A stretch of DNA of 64,000 bases from Neoceratodus forsteri (taxonomy: Eukaryota; Chordata; Ceratodontiformes; Ceratodontidae): the NCBI GenBank assembly GCA_016271365.2, contig CM057454.1:701421501-701485500 (forward strand), given 5' to 3'. A program made the translations under genes and the position numbers. Below the pieces are notes generated by a model. It saw only the letters and a program-made list of their open reading frames with translations, was not told where the DNA came from and searched no databases. Below, in pieces: positions 56,396 through 64,000 of the stretch; position 1 is the first letter of the stretch, and each line of letters begins with the position of its first letter.

Positions 56396-58552
56396 TCACC
56401 TGTTCCATATTATGCTCCATTTGGGATCTTTTTGAACATCAATACTGTGGTTTGTGGCCTCTGACTTCTCAGAGTGAGTAGCACTGAAGTCCTGAGTGGG
56501 TGGTTCTGCCCGCCCTCCAGTCTTTTTTTGTGCTTTACATATAATGGCATCTTGTTTGATTCCATCTGACCTTTTGCAGGATACCCATGAGCAATTGTAG
56601 AACACATGGCCCCTCCCATCACATAAATTACATCTGGCAACATTTCTGCAAGCATTGACTGATATTATATTCCCCACACAAAATGCATTTCAGTTTATCA
56701 CACATACTAGCTAAATGAGTCTTGTCCCGGCACTTGTGGTAGGCTTTCGGCTGCCCCGAGTAAAAGCAAACTCCTCAGTCCCTACCAATAAAAAACTGTT
56801 AGGTAGTTGAAGAGTTCCAAACTCATTTTGATGAAGATTAATCTGAAAATGTCAATCCCTGTCCAAAAGGACTCCTAGTCGGTAATCAGGTCTGGTGCAC
56901 TTAGGACATCACAGCATTTTTGTAACCAGTGATGAATGCCCCCAACATTCACATTTTCATTCAGAAACATGATAGTGATTTTTTTAATTACTGGTTTAGT
57001 CAATGGGATAACCATGAAGGGAGTCGATAATTGGAAAATGTGTTTTGATTATAGGTAATTCAAAATTTTTCCAGCCCATGTGCAATGTGAAAACTGATGT
57101 AAGTTCTCTGTACCTGATATACGAATCAGGCCATGAACTTCTGCAGGTACAAAATGCAAAGATTCTCTAATAAATTTTTTCTCATATATTCTTTGTCTGG
57201 GAACAACTCTAGGCCACCCCTATATCTGATGCGAACTGCATGTCTGCATGATACCTGTGGGGTTTTGTCAAAAAGGTCTAAAAGCCTAGGTTGTCGGGGG
57301 GGGTTGAGCATCATCTTTTTGACCAGAATCCGTATGTGTAGTCCCCTCTCCTGCTCTGTTCTCCTGTCAGTGTCCAGTGCCTGCCAATGTCCCTTCTTCC
57401 CTGATTCATCATCAGACTCCATTGAAAAATCTCTGCTGATTTGTTCAGTCATACCAAGAAGAAGAAGAAGAATCAGCATTTATGTAGTGCTTTTCATACA
57501 AAGTGTATCCCAAAGCACTTTACACGCAATGTTAGACTGGCAGTGAAGTGACTGAATGTGTAGTGGTGGCCATATTGCACATCAGCACCCACACATAGCC
57601 TTGACAATACCAGCTGTCCCTTCCTCTTGTTCCTTGTCCAGTGAATGAACAGACAAATCCTCTCATGTCTGAATGCACACCCCATTTGATTCCAAAGTCT
57701 GTGCCCCATTGCTTTCATCTGTAACCATCTCTGTACTGTTATTGTCAGCCTGTTTATCCCCCTCAGCTGGGTTTTCATTTGAAAAAGTCACAGAACTGTC
57801 CTTAATTACAAGTACATCTTGGTCTAAAATCATGTCATTCTCCAAATTAGAGTCACTTGAATTTGTATGAACTCCCTGCTGTGTGCACCCCTCAGTTGCT
57901 TATTATGCTCTTGCAGGTACTGCATCATGCAGGGAGTCCTATGCAGCATCTTGCCAAAGACATTTCAGAGGAAATATCAAAATCTGGTCAGGAACCCAGT
58001 TACCGATAGCATCCTGCCACTATCCAGCTTGTTTCATGGCACGTTCTGGTGTCCAGTCATCCTCAGACACTCCTGGCAAATTAATTGCAAAGGCTTCCTT
58101 CAAATGCTCCAGTGCAAATTGGGTGCGGTCACAGCTCAAACTCTGTCTGTTGCCCATAAAGGTATACAGTTCTTTTTCTTGACTCTATTTTTCAATTTCT
58201 TCTGGAAAGCTTTTTTGAACTCCATTTCAAGCTGTCTCCATGATCGAACTATGGATTTACCATCAGAGGGCTTCTTAACCTGAAATTCTGCCATCACCTC
58301 ATCATGAGCAAGGTGAAATTCCTCGGAAGCAGTATCCATTTCTGAGTCACCAGCATCAAGAACACCTTGCTCACTGGTCAGTCCCAATGAAAGATTCATA
58401 GAGCCGGACAGCTCAATATGAGCACCAGAAATTATTTCAGTTCCACACATAAATCCAGACCGATTGTTCTCCTGGCTTACCTTGGCTGGGAGGAAGAACA
58501 GCTCCATGGCCAGCAGCACCTCCACCTCCACTGCCACTCTCAGGTCTGCCAT
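56396..58552 (-). pseudogene. LINE B ORF1 (RNA-binding protein with zinc knuckle)
   Basis: The start ATG is 58552 (MADLRVAVEVEVLLAMELFF). The N-terminal region is acidic (SEMDTASEEFHLAHDEVMAE) and then basic (EFKKAFQKKLKNRVKKKN). The central part, 57480-57126, has HIRILVKKMMLNPPRQPRLL and TPQVSCRHAVRIRYRGGL. The C-terminal part, 56677-56396, includes CNLCDGRGHVFYNC, a CCHC-type knuckle, followed by a polar tail. It would coat LINE RNA. Frame changes and a SINE-tail insertion (57445-57600) break it. Confidence 0.75.
57445..57600 (-). mobile_element. SINE tail fragment in LINE B ORF1
   Basis: Minus strand: a GTAAAGTGCTTTGGGATACA then AAAGCACTACATAAATGC pattern followed by (TTC)n. This 'cactttgggat ... 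gcactatataaatgc' tail is widespread at the 3' ends of vertebrate L2-mobilised SINEs. Confidence 0.65.
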
Positions 58553-59235
58553 CTTGGAATGAGCCAACAGAGCCCCCTCCCAAGAGTAGGGGAATTTTTT
58601 TATTAATCCATCTAAACAAAATAGAAACTTAGAAGAAAATATGCATTGAACAATCATATAAAAGACATTTTAGTATAATATACCCAAACAAAAGAAAACA
58701 AACATATTTATCATTTCTTGAATGCAATCCCCCAAGAAATCTTGCAATTAAAAGCAAAATACCTAAAAAAAGGGGGGAGGGGGTATTTCTTATTCAAAAA
58801 CAAAAGTAGAACAGAAAAATCTTCCTAGACAAATCATCCATCCATTACTAAATATATATAATCTTCCTCATTTTTCCTATAAAAAGAAAACACCACAATT
58901 CCCAGTTTTATCAGTCGAACATTAAATCTCTTTAAATCTCTTTAGTCTTTTCAAAAGCTATCTGTCATACCCAACTTCCTCCATTCATTGTACATTCTAT
59001 TAAAGCTTGATGACTTTCATTTGAATCATTTAATCAAAATTTCTCTCACTTTTTTCACTCCCTGCACTAAAAAAGAAATGAATTAGATTGTTGTCTTTCA
59101 ATTAATTCAAAATGTATAAATGAATAAATCAGGAGATGAAGCCTAAAGGGTCTATAAACATACATTACACATTTATATTTCTGAAAAAAAAACATAACCC
59201 CTCCACCATATTGTAACCTTAGACTTTGGATGTAT

Positions 59236-59335
59236 CTTCATAATAATAATAATAATAATAACAACTTTATTTATATAGCACTTTTCACTAGGTCGTGTCT
59301 TTCATAAATACCTCCTTAAGTGCTATTTCACAAAA
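59236..59335 (-). mobile_element. SINE tail fragment with (TTA)n
   Basis: Minus strand: AGTGCTATATAAATAAAGTTG followed by (TTA)n (quoted in part), the same type of tail as at 57445-57600. It lies in the 3' region of LINE C. Plus-strand (AAT)n is at 59240-59262. Confidence 0.6.
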
Positions 59336-60851
59336 TATACATAACTGATCATATGGCATCCTTCTCTGTCATAATACAAATTGACTACGTGCCTGCCAAA
59401 GGTAAAACTTTAGTATTGCAAAAAACACACCCAAAGTCTTTTATTATAATGAAGCAATGGATAATAGAAATCCCCCTAAATCAGTTGTTCATATGTAAGC
59501 CTTTGTAATCAATCTAACCTCCACCTTTTAGTTGCATATACCCAGAAATGCTTGCTGTAGTTATACATAAATAAGAAATGATCCATAGTTTCCTCTTGCA
59601 TTACACATTCTGGATATGAACACATTCTTTTGGTGAAACTTTGTTTTTGATTACCCCCAATCTGTAATTTCCCATATGAACTAAGCCATAAAATGTCCCA
59701 CATTCTTAATGGGATTCTTTTGTTTACCAGCTGGTTACAAACCAGTGGCACTTTAGATGGTCTACAATTCTTAAACTCTGGTTGCTTCACCCCTACTTGT
59801 TCCAACACCATCTGATAAATTTACTTTCCTATTCTTCTGTATCAAATGTAAATTCTCTATTTTCCATTTTGCAAGATTTTGTAGTGTAGGTTTTAAATAT
59901 TCAGGAACTTTTACATTTTTAGACAACTTTGGTACAATATCCTGCCATTTCTGCAAATATTCCCATAGTTCTGTCCTAATCAAAATTTTTACAGGTGACT
60001 TCTCATCCTGTAAAACTATAACTAATGACTTAGCACAAAACAGAGTGTGAAAAACTATAATCAGATGTACCATATTTAGTCCTCCCTTCTATCTAGGCCA
60101 ATATGTATAATCCCTTTTTATGGGGTTTAACCTGCTCCCCCAAAGCATTTGGAAAACAATACTTATGAACCATGCTTCTAACTGAACTGGAATCTGAAAA
60201 ACAGCCCCCACATAAAATAATACTGGGATTAAAAACTATTTAATAATTAACACCCTCTTAGTTTTGGGCAACCACCATTCCTTCTATCTTTGAACTTTGG
60301 TATCACATTGTTGCAAACTTGTTTCCCAATTTAATTTTGCTGAGTCTCCTGAACCAAAATATATTCCTAACAATTTTACAGGTTCATCAGATACTTGCTA
60401 CCCTAAAATTTGCTGTGAAACTTCTTGTCTTGGACCCTAAAAAATATATTTTGTCTTATCCCAATTTAATTTTGCTCCTGATATTTCAGAATATCTTTCC
60501 AATTAAATGCACATTCCAGACTGTCCATTTTTAAGAAATAGACATAAATCATCTACATAAGTGAGAATTTTCAATGCCTCTGAAGTCCGAACATTACATA
60601 AACCTTAATTGCCAAATTCTTTATAATCTGTTTTACACATGGGTCTAAAGCAAAGACATATAGCATAGACTTAATGGACATCCTTGTCTTACTCCTGTTT
60701 TCCCCTTATACTTCATCCTTCATGTCCTTGAATTATCGGTGTTACTATTGCCCATTTATATAATGACTTCAACCATTTCATACATTCCATAGGAATTCCA
60801 TAATGTTGTAATACTGAAAACAGATACTGATGTCTTACTGTATCAAAGGCT

Positions 60852-61592
60852 TTACTTTGATCCAGTACTACTAACAATTATTAGCCTCATATTTCTGCAA
60901 TATTCAGTTGCATTTCTAATAATCACCAGATTTTCTTGTATACTCCTCCCTGGAATAGTACTCATTTGTACTGGATGTATTAGTTCCCTAGCCACATGCC
61001 TAATATGTTTCTGTAATACAGCTGTCAAGATTTTAAAATCAGTATGTAAGATTGTTATTGGCTGCCAGTTATTAACATCATATTTATCCCCTTGTTTAAA
61101 TAAAAAGTTCACTAATCCTTTAGAAAAATGTACTGGTGATTCTCCAGGATTCATTAATAAAACATTATGCATTTTGCCTAAGCAGGGCACTAATATTTCC
61201 TTGTAAGTTTTATAAAAATCATTCGGTATGCCATCTGATCCTGGGGATGTACCAGATTTCAACTTACTTATGATTTCAATTATTTCAATCTGTGTGATTG
61301 GTCTTAATATTATAATTTGTAAATTCTTTGATATTTGTGGAATCTGAATTGACTGTAAGTATTGTATCATTCCTATATTCTGTACTTCATTTTCTTTATA
61401 TAAAAATTGTAAATGTTCTTCTAAGACCATTAAAACATTTTTAGTTGAAGTAACAATATTATCATCAGTGTTCCTTAATCCAATTAATTGTGAATTTTTC
61501 CTTTTTTTCTTTACAGGCCTCACATGGATCAACATGCAGGGATTTTTGTGTCCCAGAAGCCATTTCTGCCTGCAATGTTTTGGCCTGATCAT
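60852..61592 (-). pseudogene. LINE C reverse transcriptase, longest open piece (246 codons)
   Basis: This is the N-terminal half of the RT domain: SPGSDGIPNDFYKT (block 1), then FSKGLVNFLFKQGDKYDVNN and WQPITILHTDFKILTAVLQ (block 2), then QMSTIPGRSIQENLVIIRN. It ends in frame shift before the catalytic Asp blocks. The family role is copying LINE RNA at the nicked target. Confidence 0.85.
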
Positions 61593-61835
61593 ACTGAAAT
61601 TTCCTCATTTCAGCTTTTATGTTATTAATTTGTTTAGCATAATTACCTCCACTTCTCTGGGTCTGTGGAAATACTGTATATAATTGATGTCTTAAATTTA
61701 AATATTGTCTAAAATTATTTTGTGCTTTAGTTTTCCCAAAAGTAGTCATCTAGTCTGTTACGTCTTGTTTTGTTTCACTCCACTAAAACCCAATCTTATC
61801 ATATAAACACAATACTGAAGTTCTAACAAGGATTT

Positions 61836-62140
61836 TGTTTATTGTGATCTCCAATGAAACTTTTGAGAACAAGCTCATTACATAGGTTCCACATCAGAAT
61901 TGCATTAACAGTGATTAAAAAAAAAAAACATATAGGTATACAATAGAACTGTAAGTGCCGGCTAATAACAGATATGAGTCTAAGTATTAATATAAACATA
62001 AACAAACAGACTAAGTCAGCAGGTTACTGTAAGTACAACAAGTTTGTGAGAGGGTTAAGGCAGTTTAAGGAAGAGAGGACAATTCAGACTGGAGGGTGCC
62101 TGTGAGGCAGAAGGAGGTAGTGCAGCAGACTGAGTTGTCA
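61836..62140. other. Unassigned AT-rich stretch
   Basis: No feature recognised. An A run is at 61918-61928. Confidence 0.4.
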
Positions 62141-63034
62141 GGATGAAGGGCTATGCTCAGGGGTTACAGCAGCCCAGGGCAGCCAACACCCACTCAAGAA
62201 GTGGAGAAGCATCAACCCAGGAAGGCCTTGTTGAAGCTATTTTTTTGGGGGGAGGGTTTGGGGCTGAAGGCAGGGGCTGAAGGCAGATGGGAGAGGATAG
62301 TAGGAGAAAGAAGGGGTGGTGGGTAAAAGGGAAGTTTGATGGAGGAAGGGAGGGAGGAAGGAAGGAAGGGAGGAAGGAAGGAAGGAAGGAAGCACAGATT
62401 ACATTAAGGCACATGGCAAAGGGAAGTAACAAGTGCAGGGTTTAAGGGGTCATATGTTCATGAGGGACAGCTGCTTAGGGACATGGAAAAACAGCACTGA
62501 GGGGCTAAGGCAAGCAGTGACAGATAGCATTAGCATTGAGATGTTTTTGGAGCTCACATTTGGAGGGGCCTAATGCTGTTATCAAGGAGATGGCATGAGG
62601 AAGATTATTAATCCAAATGGGAGCAAGATAGGCAGAAGCTCTTTGACCAAGAGAGGTGCAATACTTAGGAATTTTAAAGACTGTGCTATCTGAGCTTCTG
62701 GTGGAATGGCTGTTATCATTGGGAGTAAGGAGTTTCTGTACACCCTTTGGCATGAGGCCCAGACTCACTTGTTTGGCCAGAAGGCATGATTGGAACCTGA
62801 GCCTATCTGTGAACTGGAGCCAGTTAGCCTGGTCATAGAGGTCACATGTATGTGTAAGCCATGGAGAACCAGTTAAGAGTTGACAGCCTTTATTTTGGGT
62901 GACCTTTATGCAGTGAAGGGCTGTGTCTGTAGCTGAGCCATAGACTGCTATGCCATAATCAACAAGAGACCACTGATCTCTGGATAGCTAGATTTAGGGA
63001 CTCTGGGGTAAGACTTTGCTTGTGCCTATGAAGC
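62141..63034 (-). mobile_element. L2/Rex1-like LINE, 3' end of ORF2 and 3' UTR
   Basis: Leftward, text like VDYGIAVYGSATDTALHCIK (about 62940) and NDNSHSTRSSDSTVFKIPKY and LGQRASAYLAPIWINNLPHA (62710-62590) match the C-terminal tail of L2-group ORF2. Beyond it lies a purine-rich region with (GGAA)n at 62341-62392. Upstream parts are missing. Confidence 0.75.
62341..62392. repeat. (GGAA)n simple repeat
   Basis: Imperfect GGAA/GGGA tetranucleotides. Confidence 0.9.
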
Positions 63035-63480
63035 AAACTAATATTTTTATTTATTTATTTATTTTTTGTTGAATGGGTAAGTGCACTAGATAAATCCTGC
63101 CTATTTTCAGACACGACCCGGGAGAGGGGGATACAGATGAATGGCAACTTACCTTGAACCAGATTAAGCTGTTGGTGGTATTTTTAGTGAATGAGAGAAA
63201 TTTGGCCAGGACACCAGGGAAATTCCCCTACTCTTTTGATAAGTGCCATGGGATCTTTAACATCCATCTGAACTACCACCAATCCAGGCAGATGGGACCT
63301 CAGTTTAACATCTCATCTGAAAGATGGCACCTCAGAAGTGTAGCACCCCTCTCATTCTGCACTACTGTGTCAGTACTGGGATATTAACCCAAGTGCCAGA
63401 TGTGGGAACTGAACCCACAGCCCTCTGATCTCCCAGCCTCAGAGGCGAGTGTGCTACCTACTGAGCCACTGACACTGCTG
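63035..63480 (-). mobile_element. tRNA-headed SINE with LINE-type tail
   Basis: Read on the minus strand the head (63480-63400) has TGGCTCAGTAGGTAGCACAC (A box) and GGTTCAGTTCC (B box), as in tRNA genes. The body has GAGGTCCCATCTGCCTGGA and AAAGATCCCATGGCAC, then AAAAGAGTAGGGGAATTTCC uninterrupted (63240-63219). The tail (63130-63035) reads GAAAATAGGCAGG, TAGTGCACTTACCCATTC and ends in (AAAT)n, like the LINE end at 30515. It gives the empty-site form of the proposed Tx1 target. Confidence 0.85.
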
Positions 63481-64000
63481 GATGTTCACAGCCTTTGCAA
63501 CATTTTCAATGTGTAGGCATCTGACATAGTGTTGTCTATTGTTCTTCCAATTTAAAGTTTATTAAGTTTTCAATACAACAGAGAACAGTTCCAAGGATAC
63601 AGAATACATTTAATATGAAGTGTATAAATTATAGGATCCATTCTCCTCCCTCCCTCCCTCCTCTCTCATCCCCAACCCCTATTAAAATGCCCTCCCAACC
63701 AGCCCTGCCCCTGATTCTTTAACACTGACAAATGGATAAGATACAGTAACATAAAGGGATAATATGTCTTGCAATGTATATACTGCAGAGTGAAAAGAGT
63801 ATGTAAGGGTTCCCATATTTTACTATATTTCTCAGGCTTATTATTAAGACTCGCTATTGTTTTCTTCTGTCCTGAGATTAGCCAAGAGTTCATTGAACCA
63901 CTCAGAATAAGATATATTTTCACTGCCCTTCCAGTGACGTAAAACCACTTTTTTAACTGACATAGAGATAAGCGCTATGTGGTATCATCTGATAGGGACT
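63481..64000. other. Unassigned end of window
   Basis: The minus-strand frame at 63923-63666 (LSGSMNSWLISGQKKTIASL) may be a LINE ORF fragment, but I cannot assign it. A CCTCC-type run is at 63647-63662. Confidence 0.35.

Larger units (their letters stand above)
50386..58580 (-). mobile_element. Tx1/L1-like LINE 'B', nearly full length, with two MITE insertions
   Basis: The 5' end lies at 58580, 28 bases before the ORF1 ATG (58552). ORF1 occupies 58552-56396, ORF2 endonuclease about 56100-55240, reverse transcriptase and C-terminal region about 54700-52440, and the 3' region reaches 50386. A 165-bp hairpin element sits in the endonuclease (55515-55682), a SINE tail fragment in ORF1 (57445-57600), and a 1.7-kb foldback in the 3' region (50595-52312). 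Many stops. Net length without insertions is about 6.2 kb, normal for the group. Confidence 0.85.
58597..61835 (-). mobile_element. Tx1/L1-like LINE 'C', 5'-truncated
   Basis: The element enters at about 61835 in the connector (LVRTSVLCLYDKIGF, then YLNLRHQLYTVFPQTQRSGG). The 246-codon frame 61592-60852 carries the reverse transcriptase start (KLKSGTSPGSDGIPNDFYKT, INNWQPITILHTDFKILTAV-like text with Asn/Val changes, and ATE-region text). The catalytic Y-x-DD part near 60560 is destroyed. The C-terminal region is at 60073-59511 (LQNLAKWKIENLHLIQK, PLVCNQLVNKRIPLRMWDIL, CVMQEETMDHFLF). The 3' end is at 58597, next to LINE B's 5' end in the same orientation. Confidence 0.85.

Noticed and set aside
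63400..63480. Possible genuine tRNA gene
   Set aside because: A and B boxes are present but no cloverleaf with a full anticodon arm could be folded by eye, and the sequence continues into a SINE body and tail found elsewhere in the window.

Overview
The window is repeat-dominated vertebrate-type nuclear DNA, and I found no convincing single-copy host gene. The repeat mix is CR1, L2/Rex1-like and Tx1/L1-like LINEs, a Ngaro/DIRS tyrosine-recombinase element, PIF/Harbinger transposons, tRNA-headed SINEs, a possible Penelope-like foldback and one complete Polinton. That points to a non-mammalian vertebrate with a large genome (amphibian, lungfish, other fish or reptile). The species cannot be fixed from sequence alone.

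The centrepiece is a 20.4-kb Polinton/Maverick (adintovirus-like endogenous dsDNA virus) at 3945-24381. It has inverted terminal repeats of about 1.14 kb starting AG and ending CT, and a perfect 6-bp target duplication AACATT on both sides. Its left half is transcribed rightward: a TATA box, a probably spliced accessory region, integrase with a chromodomain, penton-like minor capsid protein, a small pVI/pX-like basic capsid protein, major capsid protein and adenain-type protease. Its right half is transcribed leftward: a TATA box, a spliced leader, protein-primed DNA polymerase B, packaging ATPase and two conserved small ORFs. The two gene sets converge on a tandemly duplicated block at about 13.2-13.4 kb with poly(A) signals on both strands. 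Almost every gene carries frameshifts or stops, and a 327-bp palindromic element with a 13-bp target duplication splits the small capsid gene, so this is a decayed copy.

From 24.4 kb on the sequence is a nest of transposons. In order: anonymous repeats; a DNA-transposon-like element with CCCGA-rich inverted ends (25.6-27.05 kb); a CR1 LINE (27.6-30.4 kb); an L2/Rex1-like LINE (30.5-31.9 kb, minus); and a Tx1-like LINE on the minus strand (31.9-50.4 kb). That Tx1 element is interrupted by a 3.9-kb Harbinger with a HARBI1-type transposase, a composite of CR1 copies, a Ngaro element, a solo Ngaro repeat and a foldback pair. A second Tx1-like LINE (50.4-58.6 kb) and a third (58.6-61.8 kb) follow head to tail, then an L2-like LINE end and a SINE.

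The least expected pattern is at the Tx1 junctions. Three places where a Tx1-type 3' end meets other DNA (about 3.92, 50.38 and 58.59 kb) share the short sequence GAGTAGGGGAATTT. That sequence occurs uninterrupted inside the SINE at 63.2 kb. This suggests a LINE that inserts at a fixed site in a SINE and then re-inserts into its own target duplication, giving the head-to-tail array.
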